Shown here piece by piece: positions 21,721 to 35,633 of a stretch of DNA of 64,000 nt (its first letter is position 1; each line of letters opens with the position of its first letter). This DNA comes from Parapristionchus giblindavisi. Taxonomy: Eukaryota > Nematoda > Chromadorea > Rhabditida > Diplogasteridae. The stretch lies in NCBI GenBank assembly GCA_943737045.1, contig CALSFV010000271.1, positions 531,675 to 595,674 of the forward strand, given 5' to 3'. The notes below the pieces were generated by a model, which had not been told where the DNA came from, did not search any database, and saw nothing but the letters and a program-made list of their open reading frames with translations. A program made the position numbers and the translations under genes.

Positions 21721-22490
21721 GACGCTGCTATCGGCGTCGGTTTAATACCAGCCCGGCTCGGCGGGCCTGCGCTTGTGCGTCTCACATACTCTCGCTAGCC
21801 ACTGATCATAGTGACTGCTGTAGTGGGCTAGTGTGTGTGGTGTGGCCTGAGGAAAAAAAAATGAAAAGGAAAATGACAAAATATGAAAAGTTGACAAAAT
21901 CTCAGTAAAATGGTCATAACTTCCTTTAAAATGCTCCCTTCGAGCTGCCGTTTTGTGCAGGCGACGCGCCGCAACGCCCGCTACGCTGTCCAATCAAAAT
22001 CGCGATTAGAGAGGCGCTAAATCGGGCGGGGAAACGACGACTTTTGATTGTTAGTAGTAAAATTTTTCTATTTTCTGTGATTCTTAGCGAAAAAATGCAA
22101 AATGTACAGTTTTTCCGTACAAAATCAGACTGGACAGAAAAACTGTCCAGTTGGAGAGTATTTCCGCACTTTAACTACTGGATCGATAGTCGTTGTCACC
22201 TAAAGTGACATCGTGGTCACTTAAAGTGACCAGTTCGAGAAATCCAAAATAAGAAAGATCAAGTGACAACAATCGATTAGTTCCTACATAATATTGATTG
22301 AATAGTTCAGGCATTCTAAATACCAGAAGGAAAGCTCATTCACATATGCTAGACGGTTTTAGCAAAATCAAGGGCGGCTAGCTTGATAAGATGACAGAGT
22401 AGAGATTAATCAATCAATAATGATAAAAAATAGAACAACTTCCCGTACACTGTACGAGAAGTTGTTCTATTTCTTTAAATTCACCAATTA

Positions 22491-22590
22491 TTGGCTCCGC
22501 CTAGGCAGAGCCGTTCCAAAATTTTAGGCATTGGCCACGTCTTTCAACGAGCCAGATCGAATTAGTACCTCAAACTTGGGTAATTAAACC
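22491..22590 (-). ncRNA. sls-1: SL1 RNA gene, copy 26
   Basis: Class a unit; reads as copy 1. Confidence 0.95.
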
Positions 22591-23363
22591 GACGCTGCTA
22601 TCGGCGTCGGTTTAATACCAGCCCGGCTCGGCGGGCCTGCGCTTGTGCGTCTCACATACTCTCGCTAGCCACTGATCATAGTGACTGCTGTAGTGGGCTA
22701 GTGTGTGTGGTGTGGCCTGAGGAAAAAAAAAATGAAAAGGAAAATGACAAAATATGAAAAGTTGACAAAATCTCAGTAAAATGGTCATAACTTCCTTTAA
22801 AATGCTCCCTTCGAGCTGCCGTTTTGTGCAGGCGACGCGCCGCAACGCCCGCTACGCTGTCCAATCAAAATCGCGATTAGAGAGGCGCTAAATCGGGCGG
22901 GGAAACGACGACTTTTGATTGTTAATAGTAAAATTTTTCTATTTTCTGTGATTCTTAGCGAAAAAATGCAAAATGTACAGTTTTTCCGTACAAAATCAGA
23001 CTGGACAGAAAAACTGTCCAGTTGGAGAGTATTTCCGCACTTTAACTACTGGATCGATAGTCGTTGTCATCTAAAGTGACACCCGTGGTCACTTAAAGTG
23101 ACCAGTTCGAGAAATCCAAAATAAGAAAGATCAAGTGACAACAATCGATTAGTTCCTACATAATATTGATTGAATAGTTCAGGCATTCTAAATACCAGAA
23201 GGAAAGCTCATTCACATATGCTAGACGGTTTTAGCAAAATCAAGGGCGGCTAGCTTGATAAGATGACAGAGTAGAGATTAATCAATCAATAATGATAAAA
23301 AAATAGAACAACTTCCCGTACACTGTACGAGAAGTTGTTCTATTTCTTTAAATTCACCAATTA

Positions 23364-23463
23364 TTGGCTCCGCCTAGGCAGAGCCGTTCCAAAATTTTAG
23401 GCATTGGCCACGTCTTTCAACGAGCCAGATCGAATTAGTACCTCAAACTTGGGTAATTAAACC
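23364..23463 (-). ncRNA. sls-1: SL1 RNA gene, copy 27
   Basis: Class b unit; gene unchanged, -33 T. Counterpart of copy 12. Confidence 0.95.
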
Positions 23464-24231
23464 GACGCTGCTATCGGCGTCGGTTTAATACCAGCTCGGC
23501 TCGGCGGGCCTGCGCTTGTGCGTCTCACATACTCTCGCTAGCCACTGATCATAGTGACTGCTGTAGTGGGCTAGTGTGTGTGGTGTGGCCTGAGGAAAAA
23601 AAATGAAAAGGAAAATGACAAAATATGAAAAGTTGACAAAATCTCAGTAAAATGGTCATAACTTCCTTTAAAATGCTCCCTTCGAGCTGCCGTTTTGTGC
23701 AGGCGACGCGCCGCAACGCCCGCTACGCTGTCCAATCAAAATCGCGATTAGAGAGGCGCTAAATCGGGCGGGAAACGACGACTTTTGATTGTTAGTAGTA
23801 AAATTTTTCTATTTTCTGTGATTCTTAGCGAAAAAATGCAAAATGTACAGTTTTTCCGTACAAAATCAGACTGGACAGAAAAACTGTCCAGTTGGAGAGT
23901 ATTTCCGCACTTTAACTACTGGATCGATAGTCGTTGTCACCTAAAGTGACATCGTGGTCACTTAAAGTGACCAGTTCGAGAAATCCAAAATAAGAAAGAT
24001 CAAGTGACAACAATCGATTAGTTCCTACATAATATTGATTGAATAGTTCAGGCATTCTAAATACCAGAAGGAAAGCTCATTCACATATGCTAGACGGTTT
24101 TAGCAAAATCAAGGGCGGCTAGCTTGATAAGATGACAGAGTAGAGATTAATCAATCAATAATGATAAAAAATAGAACAACTTCCCGTACACTGTACGAGA
24201 AGTTGTTCTATTTCTTTAAATTCACCAATTA

Positions 24232-24333
24232 TTGGCTCCGCCTAGGCAGAGCCGTTCCAAAATTTTAGGCATTGGCCACGTCTTTCAACGAGCCAGATCG
24301 AAATTAGTACCTCAAACTTGGGGTAATTAAACC
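24232..24333 (-). ncRNA. sls-1: SL1 RNA gene, copy 28, 23-nt leader variant
   Basis: The leader has CCCC in place of CCC, and the intron has one extra T (plus strand CGAAATTAG). Two one-base gains within 30 bp suggest local sequencing error, but a true variant is possible. Confidence 0.87.
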
Positions 24334-25105
24334 GACGCTGCTATCGGCGTCGGTTTAATACCAGCCCGGCTCGGCGGGCCTGCGCTTGTGCGTCTCACAT
24401 ACTCTCGCTAGCCACTGATCATAGTGACTGCTGTAGTGGGCTAGTGTGTGTGTGGTGTGGCCTGAGGAAAAAAAAATGAAAAGGAAAATGACAAAATATG
24501 AAAAGTTGACAAAATCTCAGTAAAATGGTCATAACTTCCTTTAAAATGCTCCCTTCGAGCTGCCGTTTTGTGCAGGCGACGCGCCGCAACGCCCGCTACG
24601 CTGTCCAATCAAAATCGCGATTAGAGAGGCGCTAAATCGGGCGGGAAACGACGACTTTTGATTGTTAATAGTAAAATTTTTCTATTTTCTGTGATTCTTA
24701 GCGAAAAAATGCAAAATGTACAGTTTTTCCGTACAAAATCAGACTGGACAGAAAAACTGTCCAGTTGGAGAGTATTTCCGCACTTTAACTACTGGATCGA
24801 TAGTCGTTGTCATCTAAAGTGACACCGTGGTCACTTAAAGTGACCAGTTCGAGAAATCCAAAATAAGAAAGATCAAGTGACAACAATCGATTAGTTCCTA
24901 CATAATATTGATTGAATAGTTCAGGCATTCTAAATACCAGAAGGAAAGCTCATTCACATATGCTAGACGGTTTTAGCAAAATCAAGGGCGGCTAGCTTGA
25001 TAAGATGACAGAGTAGAGATTAATCAATCAATAATGATAAAAAAATAGAACAACTTCCCGTACACTGTACGAGAAGTTGTTCTATTTCTTTAAATTCACC
25101 AATTA

Positions 25106-25205
25106 TTGGCTCCGCCTAGGCAGAGCCGTTCCAAAATTTTAGGCATTGGCCACGTCTTTCAACGAGCCAGATCGAATTAGTACCTCAAACTTGGGTAATT
25201 AAACC
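25106..25205 (-). ncRNA. sls-1: SL1 RNA gene, copy 29
   Basis: Class b unit; gene unchanged, -33 T. Confidence 0.95.
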
Positions 25206-25973
25206 GACGCTGCTATCGGCGTCGGTTTAATACCAGCTCGGCTCGGCGGGCCTGCGCTTGTGCGTCTCACATACTCTCGCTAGCCACTGATCATAGTGAC
25301 TGCTGTAGTGGGCTAGTGTGTGTGGTGTGGCCTGAGGAAAAAAAATGAAAAGGAAAATGACAAAATATGAAAAGTTGACAAAATCTCAGTAAAATGGTCA
25401 TAACTTCCTTTAAAATGCTCCCTTCGAGCTGCCGTTTTGTGCAGGCGACGCGCCGCAACGCCCGCTACGCTGTCCAATCAAAATCGCGATTAGAGAGGCG
25501 CTAAATCGGGCGGGAAACGACGACTTTTGATTGTTAGTAGTAAAATTTTTCTATTTTCTGTGATTCTTAGCGAAAAAATGCAAAATGTACAGTTTTTCCG
25601 TACAAAATCAGACTGGACAGAAAAACTGTCCAGTTGGAGAGTATTTCCGCACTTTAACTACTGGATCGATAGTCGTTGTCACCTAAAGTGACATCGTGGT
25701 CACTTAAAGTGACCAGTTCGAGAAATCCAAAATAAGAAAGATCAAGTGACAACAATCGATTAGTTCCTACATAATATTGATTGAATAGTTCAGGCATTCT
25801 AAATACCAGAAGGAAAGCTCATTCACATATGCTAGACGGTTTTAGCAAAATCAAGGGCGGCTAGCTTGATAAGATGACAGAGTAGAGATTAATCAATCAA
25901 TAATGATAAAAAATAGAACAACTTCCCGTACACTGTACGAGAAGTTGTTCTATTTCTTTAAATTCACCAATTA

Positions 25974-26073
25974 TTGGCTCCGCCTAGGCAGAGCCGTTCC
26001 AAAATTTTAGGCATTGGCCACGTCTTTCAACGAGCCAGATCGAATTAGTACCTCAAACTTGGGTAATTAAACC
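25974..26073 (-). ncRNA. sls-1: SL1 RNA gene, copy 30
   Basis: Class c unit; reads as copy 1. Confidence 0.95.
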
Positions 26074-26845
26074 GACGCTGCTATCGGCGTCGGTTTAATA
26101 CCAGCCCGGCTCGGCGGGCCTGCGCTTGTGCGTCTCACATACTCTCGCTAGCCACTGATCATAGTGACTGCTGTAGTGGGGCTAGTGTGTGTGGTGTGGC
26201 CTGAGGAAAAAAAAATGAAAAGGAAAATGACAAAATATGAAAAGTTGACAAAATCTCAGTAAAATGGTCATAACTTCCTTTAAAATGCTCCCTTCGAGCT
26301 GCCGTTTTGTGCAGGCGACGCGCCGCAACGCCCCGCTACGCTGTCCAATCAAAATCGCGATTAGAGAGGCGCTAAATCGGGCGGGAAACGACGACTTTTG
26401 ATTGTTAATAGTAAAATTTTTCTATTTTCTGTGATTCTTAGCGAAAAAATGCAAAATGTACAGTTTTTCCGTACAAAATCAGACTGGACAGAAAAACTGT
26501 CCAGTTGGAGAGTATTTCCGCACTTTAACTACTGGATCGATAGTCGTTGTCATCTAAAGTGACACCGTGGTCACTTAAAGTGACCAGTTCGAGAAATCCA
26601 AAATAAGAAAGATCAAGTGACAACAATCGATTAGTTCCTACATAATATTGATTGAATAGTTCAGGCATTCTAAATACCAGAAGGAAAGCTCATTCACATA
26701 TGCTAGACGGTTTTAGCAAAATCAAGGGCGGCTAGCTTGATAAGATGACAGAGTAGAGATTAATCAATCAATAATGATAAAAAAATAGAACAACTTCCCG
26801 TACACTGTACGAGAAGTTGTTCTATTTCTTTAAATTCACCAATTA

Positions 26846-26945
26846 TTGGCTCCGCCTAGGCAGAGCCGTTCCAAAATTTTAGGCATTGGCCACGTCTTTC
26901 AACGAGCCAGATCGAATTAGTACCTCAAACTTGGGTAATTAAACC
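26846..26945 (-). ncRNA. sls-1: SL1 RNA gene, copy 31
   Basis: Class b unit; gene unchanged, -33 T. Confidence 0.95.
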
Positions 26946-27714
26946 GACGCTGCTATCGGCGTCGGTTTAATACCAGCTCGGCTCGGCGGGCCTGCGCTTG
27001 TGCGTCTCACATACTCTCGCTAGCCACTGATCATAGTGACTGCTGTAGTGGGCTAGTGTGTGTGGTGTGGCCTGAGGAAAAAAAATGAAAAGGAAAATGA
27101 CAAAATATGAAAAGTTGACAAAATCTCAGTAAAATGGTCATAACTTCCTTTAAAATGCTCCCTTCGAGCTGCCGTTTTGTGCAGGCGACGCGCCGCAACG
27201 CCCGCTACGCTGTCCAATCAAAATCGCGATTAGAGAGGCGCTAAATCGGGCGGGGAAACGACGACTTTTGATTGTTAGTAGTAAAATTTTTCTATTTTCT
27301 GTGATTCTTAGCGAAAAAATGCAAAATGTACAGTTTTTCCGTACAAAATCAGACTGGACAGAAAAACTGTCCAGTTGGAGAGTATTTCCGCACTTTAACT
27401 ACTGGATCGATAGTCGTTGTCACCTAAAGTGACATCGTGGTCACTTAAAGTGACCAGTTCGAGAAATCCAAAATAAGAAAGATCAAGTGACAACAATCGA
27501 TTAGTTCCTACATAATATTGATTGAATAGTTCAGGCATTCTAAATACCAGAAGGAAAGCTCATTCACATATGCTAGACGGTTTTAGCAAAATCAAGGGCG
27601 GCTAGCTTGATAAGATGACAGAGTAGAGATTAATCAATCAATAATGATAAAAAATAGAACAACTTCCCGTACACTGTACGAGAAGTTGTTCTATTTCTTT
27701 AAATTCACCAATTA

Positions 27715-27814
27715 TTGGCTCCGCCTAGGCAGAGCCGTTCCAAAATTTTAGGCATTGGCCACGTCTTTCAACGAGCCAGATCGAATTAGTACCTCAAACT
27801 TGGGTAATTAAACC
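27715..27814 (-). ncRNA. sls-1: SL1 RNA gene, copy 32
   Basis: Class c unit; reads as copy 1. Confidence 0.95.
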
Positions 27815-28583
27815 GACGCTGCTATCGGCGTCGGTTTAATACCAGCCCGGCTCGGCGGGCCTGCGCTTGTGCGTCTCACATACTCTCGCTAGCCACTGAT
27901 CATAGTGACTGCTGTAGTGGGCTAGTGTGTGTGGTGTGGCCTGAGGAAAAAAAAATGAAAAGGAAAATGACAAAATATGAAAAGTTGACAAAATCTCAGT
28001 AAAATGGTCATAACTTCCTTTAAAATGCTCCCTTCGAGCTGCCGTTTTGTGCAGGCGACGCGCCGCAACGCCCGCTACGCTGTCCAATCAAAATCGCGAT
28101 TAGAGAGGCGCTAAATCGGGCGGGAAACGACGACTTTTGATTGTTAGTAGTAAAATTTTTCTATTTTCTGTGATTCTTAGCGAAAAAATGCAAAATGTAC
28201 AGTTTTTCCGTACAAAATCAGACTGGACAGAAAAACTGTCCAGTTGGAGAGTATTTCCGCACTTTAACTACTGGATCGATAGTCGTTGTCACCTAAAGTG
28301 ACATCGTGGTCACTTAAAGTGACCAGTTCGAGAAATCCAAAATAAGAAAGATCAAGTGACAACAATCGATTAGTTCCTACATAATATTGATTGAATAGTT
28401 CAGGCATTCTAAATACCAGAAGGAAAGCTCATTCACATATGCTAGACGGTTTTAGCAAAATCAAGGGCGGCTAGCTTGATAAGATGACAGAGTAGAGATT
28501 AATCAATCAATAATGATAAAAAATAGAACAACTTCCCGTACACTGTACGAGAAGTTGTTCTATTTCTTTAAATTCACCAATTA

Positions 28584-28683
28584 TTGGCTCCGCCTAGGCA
28601 GAGCCGTTCCAAAATTTTAGGCATTGGCCACGTCTTTCAACGAGCCAGATCGAATTAGTACCTCAAACTTGGGTAATTAAACC
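28584..28683 (-). ncRNA. sls-1: SL1 RNA gene, copy 33
   Basis: Class a unit; reads as copy 1. Confidence 0.95.
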
Positions 28684-29452
28684 GACGCTGCTATCGGCGT
28701 CGGTTTAATACCAGCCCGGCTCGGCGGGCCTGCGCTTGTGCGTCTCACATACTCTCGCTAGCCACTGATCATAGTGACTGCTGTAGTGGGCTAGTGTGTG
28801 TGGTGTGGCCTGAGGAAAAAAAAATGAAAAGGAAAATGACAAAATATGAAAAGTTGACAAAATCTCAGTAAAATGGTCATAACTTCCTTTAAAATGCTCC
28901 CTTCGAGCTGCCGTTTTGTGCAGGCGACGCGCCGCAACGCCCGCTACGCTGTCCAATCAAAATCGCGATTAGAGAGGCGCTAAATCGGGCGGGAAACGAC
29001 GACTTTTGATTGTTAGTAGTAAAATTTTTCTATTTTCTGTGATTCTTAGCGAAAAAATGCAAAATGTACAGTTTTTCCGTACAAAATCAGACTGGACAGA
29101 AAAACTGTCCAGTTGGAGAGTATTTCCGCACTTTAACTACTGGATCGATAGTCGTTGTCACCTAAAGTGACATCGTGGTCACTTAAAGTGACCAGTTCGA
29201 GAAATCCAAAATAAGAAAGATCAAGTGACAACAATCGATTAGTTCCTACATAATATTGATTGAATAGTTCAGGCATTCTAAATACCAGAAGGAAAGCTCA
29301 TTCACATATGCTAGACGGTTTTAGCAAAATCAAGGGCGGCTAGCTTGATAAGATGACAGAGTAGAGATTAATCAATCAATAATGATAAAAAATAGAACAA
29401 CTTCCCGTACACTGTACGAGAAGTTGTTCTATTTCTTTAAATTCACCAATTA

Positions 29453-29553
29453 TTGGCTCCGCCTAGGCAGAGCCGTTCCAAAATTTTAGGCATTGGCCAC
29501 GTCCTTTCAACGAGCCAGATCGAATTAGTACCTCAAACTTGGGTAATTAAACC
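29453..29553 (-). ncRNA. sls-1: SL1 RNA gene, copy 34
   Basis: Class a unit; one extra base in stem-loop II (plus strand CGTCCTTTC). Leader and Sm site intact. Confidence 0.93.
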
Positions 29554-30322
29554 GACGCTGCTATCGGCGTCGGTTTAATACCAGCCCGGCTCGGCGGGCC
29601 TGCGCTTGTGCGTCTCACATACTCTCGCTAGCCACTGATCATAGTGACTGCTGTAGTGGGCTAGTGTGTGTGGTGTGGCCTGAGGAAAAAAAAATGAAAA
29701 GGAAAATGACAAAATATGAAAAGTTGACAAAATCTCAGTAAAATGGTCATAACTTCCTTTAAAATGCTCCCTTCGAGCTGCCGTTTTGTGCAGGCGACGC
29801 GCCGCAACGCCCGCTACGCTGTCCAATCAAAATCGCGATTAGAGAGGCGCTAAATCGGGCGGGAAACGACGACTTTTGATTGTTAGTAGTAAAATTTTTC
29901 TATTTTCTGTGATTCTTAGCGAAAAAATGCAAAATGTACAGTTTTTCCGTACAAAATCAGACTGGACAGAAAAACTGTCCAGTTGGAGAGTATTTCCGCA
30001 CTTTAACTACTGGATCGATAGTCGTTGTCATCTAAAGTGACACCGTGGTCACTTAAAGTGACCAGTTCGAGAAATCCAAAATAAGAAAGATCAAGTGACA
30101 ACAATCGATTAGTTCCTACATATATTGATTGAATAGTTCAGGCATTCTAAATACCAGAAGGAAAGCTCATTCACATATGCTAGACGGTTTTAGCAAAATC
30201 AAGGGCGGCTAGCTTGATAAGATGACAGAGTAGAGATTAATCAATCAATAATGATAAAAAAATAGAACAACTTCCCGTACACTGTACGAGAAGTTGTTCT
30301 ATTTCTTTAAATTCACCAATTA

Positions 30323-30422
30323 TTGGCTCCGCCTAGGCAGAGCCGTTCCAAAATTTTAGGCATTGGCCACGTCTTTCAACGAGCCAGATCGAATTAGTAC
30401 CTCAAACTTGGGTAATTAAACC
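30323..30422 (-). ncRNA. sls-1: SL1 RNA gene, copy 35
   Basis: Class d unit; gene unchanged, -33 T. Confidence 0.95.
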
Positions 30423-31191
30423 GACGCTGCTATCGGCGTCGGTTTAATACCAGCTCGGCTCGGCGGGCCTGCGCTTGTGCGTCTCACATACTCTCGCTAG
30501 CCACTGATCATAGTGACTGCTGTAGTGGGCTAGTGTGTGTGGTGTGGCCTGAGGAAAAAAAAATGAAAAGGAAAATGACAAAATATGAAAAGTTGACAAA
30601 ATCTCAGTAAAATGGTCATAACTTCCTTTAAAATGCTCCCTTCGAGCTGCCGTTTTGTGCAGGCGACGCGCCGCAACGCCCGCTACGCTGTCCAATCAAA
30701 ATCGCGATTAGAGAGGCGCTAAATCGGGCGGGAAACGACGACTTTTGATTGTTAGTAGTAAAAATTTTCTATTTTCTGTGATTCTTAGCGAAAAAATGCA
30801 AAATGTACAGTTTTTCCGTACAAAATCAGACTGGACAGAAAAACTGTCCAGTTGGAGAGTATTTCCGCACTTTAACTACTGGATCGATAGTCGTTGTCAC
30901 CTAAAGTGACATCGTGGTCACTTAAAGTGACCAGTTCGAGAAATCCAAAATAAGAAAGATCAAGTGACAACAATCGATTAGTTCCTACATAATATTGATT
31001 GAATAGTTCAGGCATTCTAAATACCAGAAGGAAAGCTCATTCACATATGCTAGACGGTTTTAGCAAAATCAAGGGCGGCTAGCTTGATAAGATGACAGAG
31101 TAGAGATTAATCAATCAATAATGATAAAAAATAGAACAACTTCCCGTACACTGTACGAGAAGTTGTTCTATTTCTTTAAATTCACCAATTA

Positions 31192-31291
31192 TTGGCTCCG
31201 CCTAGGCAGAGCCGTTCCAAAATTTTAGGCATTGGCCACGTCTTTCAACGAGCCAGATCGAATTAGTACCTCAAACTTGGGTAATTAAACC
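31192..31291 (-). ncRNA. sls-1: SL1 RNA gene, copy 36
   Basis: Class e unit; reads as copy 1. Confidence 0.95.
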
Positions 31292-31579
31292 GACGCTGCT
31301 ATCGGCGTCGGTTTAATACCAGCCCGGCTCGGCGGGCCTGCGCTTGTGCGTCTCACATACTCTCGCTAGCCACTGATCATAGTGACTGCTGTAGTGGGCT
31401 AGTGTGTGTGGTGTGGCCTGAGGAAAAAAAAATGAAAAGGAAAATGACAAAATATGAAAAGTTGACAAAATCTCAGTAAAATGGTCATAACTTCCTTTAA
31501 AATGCTCCCTTCGAACTGCCGTTTTGTGCAGGCGACGCGCCGCAACGCCCGCTACGCTGTCCAATCAAAATCGCGATTA

Positions 31580-31605
31580 GAGAGGCGCTAAATCGGGCGC
31601 CTCTC
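31580..31605. repeat. Perfect hairpin GAGAGGCGC/GCGCCTCTC, class f unit 37
   Basis: Identical to unit 22, exactly 15 units later, with the linked TTCGAACTG change upstream. Confidence 0.92.
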
Positions 31606-32061
31606 GACGACTTTTGATTGTTAGTAGTAAAATTTTTCTATTTTCTGTGATTCTTAGCGAAAAAATGCAAAATGTACAGTTTTTCCGTACAAAATCAGAC
31701 TGGACAGAAAAACTGTCCAGTTGGAGAGTATTTCCGCACTTTAACTACTGGATCGATAGTCGTTGTCATCTAAAGTGACACCGTGGTCACTTAAAGTGAC
31801 CAGTTCGAGAAATCCAAAATAAGAAAGATCAAGTGACAACAATCGATTAGTTCCTACATAATATTGATTGAATAGTTCAGGCATTCTAAATACCAGAAGG
31901 AAAGCTCATTCACATATGCTAGACGGTTTTAGCAAAATCAAGGGCGGCTAGCTTGATAAGATGACAGAGTAGAGATTAATCAATCAATAATGATAAAAAA
32001 ATAGAACAACTTCCCGTACACTGTACGAGAAGTTGTTCTATTTCTTTAAATTCACCAATTA

Positions 32062-32161
32062 TTGGCTCCGCCTAGGCAGAGCCGTTCCAAAATTTTAGGC
32101 ATTGGCCACGTCTTTCAACGAGCCAGATCGAATTAGTACCTCAAACTTGGGTAATTAAACC
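32062..32161 (-). ncRNA. sls-1: SL1 RNA gene, copy 37
   Basis: Class f unit; gene unchanged, -33 T. Confidence 0.95.
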
Positions 32162-32930
32162 GACGCTGCTATCGGCGTCGGTTTAATACCAGCTCGGCTC
32201 GGCGGGCCTGCGCTTGTGCGTCTCACATACTCTCGCTAGCCACTGATCATAGTGACTGCTGTAGTGGGCTAGTGTGTGTGGTGTGGCCTGAGGAAAAAAA
32301 ATGAAAAGGAAAATGACAAAATATGAAAAGTTGACAAAATCTCAGTAAAATGGTCATAACTTCCTTTAAAATGCTCCCTTCGAGCTGCCGTTTTGTGCAG
32401 GCGACGCGCCGCAACGCCCGCTACGCTGTCCAATCAAAATCGCGATTAGAGAGGCGCTAAATCGGGCGGGGAAACGACGACTTTTGATTGTTAGTAGTAA
32501 AATTTTTCTATTTTCTGTGATTCTTAGCGAAAAAATGCAAAATGTACAGTTTTTCCGTACAAAATCAGACTGGACAGAAAAACTGTCCAGTTGGAGAGTA
32601 TTTCCGCACTTTAACTACTGGATCGATAGTCGTTGTCACCTAAAGTGACATCGTGGTCACTTAAAGTGACCAGTTCGAGAAATCCAAAATAAGAAAGATC
32701 AAGTGACAACAATCGATTAGTTCCTACATAATATTGATTGAATAGTTCAGGCATTCTAAATACCAGAAGGAAAGCTCATTCACATATGCTAGACGGTTTT
32801 AGCAAAATCAAGGGCGGCTAGCTTGATAAGATGACAGAGTAGAGATTAATCAATCAATAATGAAAAAAAATAGAACAACTTCCCGTACACTGTACGAGAA
32901 GTTGTTCTATTTCTTTAAATTCACCAATTA

Positions 32931-33030
32931 TTGGCTCCGCCTAGGCAGAGCCGTTCCAAAATTTTAGGCATTGGCCACGTCTTTCAACGAGCCAGATCGA
33001 ATTAGTACCTCAAACTTGGGTAATTAAACC
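32931..33030 (-). ncRNA. sls-1: SL1 RNA gene, copy 38
   Basis: Class g unit; gene unchanged. Confidence 0.95.
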
Positions 33031-33798
33031 GACGCTGCTATCGGCGTCGGTTTAATACCAGCCCGGCTCGGCGGGCCTGCGCTTGTGCGTCTCACATACT
33101 CTCGCTAGCCACTGATCATAGTGACTGCTGTAGTGGGCTAGTGTGTGTGGTGTGGCCTGAGGAAAAAAAATGAAAAGGAAAATGACAAAATATGAAAAGT
33201 TGACAAAATCTCAGTAAAATGGTCATAACTTCCTTTAAAATGCTCCCTTCGAGCTGCCGTTTTGTGCAGGCGACGCGCCGCAACGCCCGCTACGCTGTCC
33301 AATCAAAATCGCGATTAGAGAGGCGCTAAATCGGGCGGGAAACGACGACTTTTGATTGTTAGTAGTAAAATTTTTCTATTTTCTGTGATTCTTAGCGAAA
33401 AAATGCAAAATGTACAGTTTTTTCCGTACAAAATCAGACTGGACAGAAAAACTGTCCAGTTGGAGAGTATTTCCGCACTTTAACTACTGGATCGATAGTC
33501 GTTGTCACCTAAAGTGACATCGTGGTCACTTAAAGTGACCAGTTCGAGAAATCCAAAATAAGAAAGATCAAGTGACAACAATCGATTAGTTCCTACATAA
33601 TATTGATTGAATAGTTCAGGCATTCTAAATACCAGAAGGAAAGCTCATTCACATATGCTAGACGGTTTTAGCAAAATCAAGGGCGGCTAGCTTGATAAGA
33701 TGACAGAGTAGAGATTAATCAATCAATAATGAAAAAAATAGAACAACTTCCCGTACACTGTACGAGAAGTTGTTCTATTTCTTTAAATTCACCAATTA

Positions 33799-33898
33799 TT
33801 GGCTCCGCCTAGGCAGAGCCGTTCCAAAATTTTAGGCATTGGCCACGTCTTTCAACGAGCCAGATCGAATTAGTACCTCAAACTTGGGTAATTAAACC
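33799..33898 (-). ncRNA. sls-1: SL1 RNA gene, copy 39
   Basis: Class h unit; gene unchanged. Confidence 0.95.
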
Positions 33899-34666
33899 GA
33901 CGCTGCTATCGGCGTCGGTTTAATACCAGCCCGGCTCGGCGGGCCTGCGCTTGTGCGTCTCACATACTCTCGCTAGCCACTGATCATAGTGACTGCTGTA
34001 GTGGGCTAGTGTGTGTGGTGTGGCCTGAGGAAAAAAAATGAAAAGGAAAATGACAAAATATGAAAAGTTGACAAAATCTCAGTAAAATGGTCATAACTTC
34101 CTTTAAAATGCTCCCTTCGAGCTGCCGTTTTGTGCAGGCGACGCGCCGCAACGCCCGCTACGCTGTCCAATCAAAATCGCGATTAGAGAGGCGCTAAATC
34201 GGGCGGGAAACGACGACTTTTGATTGTTAGTAGTAAAATTTTTTCTATTTTCTGTGATTCTTAGCGAAAAATGCAAAATGTACAGTTTTTCCGTACAAAA
34301 TCAGACTGGACAGAAAAACTGTCCAGTTGGAGAGTATTTCCGCACTTTAACTACTGGATCGATAGTCGTTGTCACCTAAAGTGACATCGTGGTCACTTAA
34401 AGTGACCAGTTCGAGAAATCCAAAATAAGAAAGATCAAGTGACAACAATCGATTAGTTCCTACATAATATTGATTGAATAGTTCAGGCATTCTAAATACC
34501 AGAAGGAAAGCTCATTCACATATGCTAGACGGTTTTAGCAAAATCAAGGGCGGCTAGCTTGATAAGATGACAGAGTAGAGATTAATCAATCAATAATGAT
34601 AAAAAATAGAACAACTTCCCGTACACTGTACGAGAAGTTGTTCTATTTCTTTAAATTCACCAATTA

Positions 34667-34766
34667 TTGGCTCCGCCTAGGCAGAGCCGTTCAAAATTTT
34701 AGGCATTGGCCACGTCTTTCAACGAGCCAGATCGAATTAGTACCCTCAAACTTGGGTAATTAAACC
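34667..34766 (-). ncRNA. sls-1: SL1 RNA gene, copy 40, donor-site variant
   Basis: One extra G at the exon-donor border (GAGGGTA in place of GAGGTA), and one G lost next to the Sm site (TTTTGAAC in place of TTTTGGAAC). Both hit functional positions, so this copy may be defective if the bases are real. Confidence 0.85.
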
Positions 34767-35533
34767 GACGCTGCTATCGGCGTCGGTTTAATACCAGCCC
34801 GGCTCGGCGGGCCTGCGCTTGTGCGTCTCACATACTCTCGCTAGCCACTGATCATAGTGACTGCTGTAGTGGGCTAGTGTGTGTGGTGTGGCCTGAGGAA
34901 AAAAAAATGAAAAGGAAAATGACAAAATATGAAAAGTTGACAAAATCTCAGTAAAATGGTCATAACTTCCTTTAAAATGCTCCCTTCGAGCTGCCGTTTT
35001 GTGCAGGCGACGCGCCGCAACGCCCGCTACGCTGTCCAATCAAAATCGCGATTAGAGAGGCGCTAAATCGGGCGGAAACGACGACTTTTGATTGTTAGTA
35101 GTAAAATTTTTCTATTTTCTGTGATTCTTAGCGAAAAAATGCAAAATGTACAGTTTTTCCGTACAAAATCAGACTGGACAGAAAAACTGTCCAGTTGGAG
35201 AGTATTTCCGCACTTTAACTACTGGATCGATAGTCGTTGTCACCTAAAGTGACATCGTGGTCACTTAAAGTGACCAGTTCGAGAAATCCAAAATAAGAAG
35301 ATCAAGTGACAACAATCGATTAGTTCCTACATAATATTGATTGAATAGTTCAGGCATTCTAAATACCAGAAGGAAAGCTCATTCACATATGCTAGACGGT
35401 TTTAGCAAAATCAAGGGCGGCTAGCTTGATAAGATGACAGAGTAGAGATTAATCAATCAATAATGATAAAAAATAGAACAACTTCCCGTACACTGTACGA
35501 GAAGTTGTTCTATTTCTTTAAATTCACCAATTA

Positions 35534-35633
35534 TTGGCTCCGCCTAGGCAGAGCCGTTCCAAAATTTTAGGCATTGGCCACGTCTTTCAACGAGCCAGAT
35601 CGAATTAGTACCTCAAACTTGGGTAATTAAACC
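35534..35633 (-). ncRNA. sls-1: SL1 RNA gene, copy 41
   Basis: Class a unit; reads as copy 1. Confidence 0.95.

Larger units (their letters stand above)
9572..22604. repeat. 15-unit higher-order repeat A, copy 1 (units 12-26)
   Basis: Class order b c b c b c a a d e f g h a a, 13,033 bp. The next 15 units repeat this order without exception. Confidence 0.9.
22605..27828. repeat. Three tandem b-c dimers (units 27-32)
   Basis: The counterpart of 9572-14784 in the second copy of repeat A. GTTAATAG occurs only in these two places in the window. Confidence 0.88.
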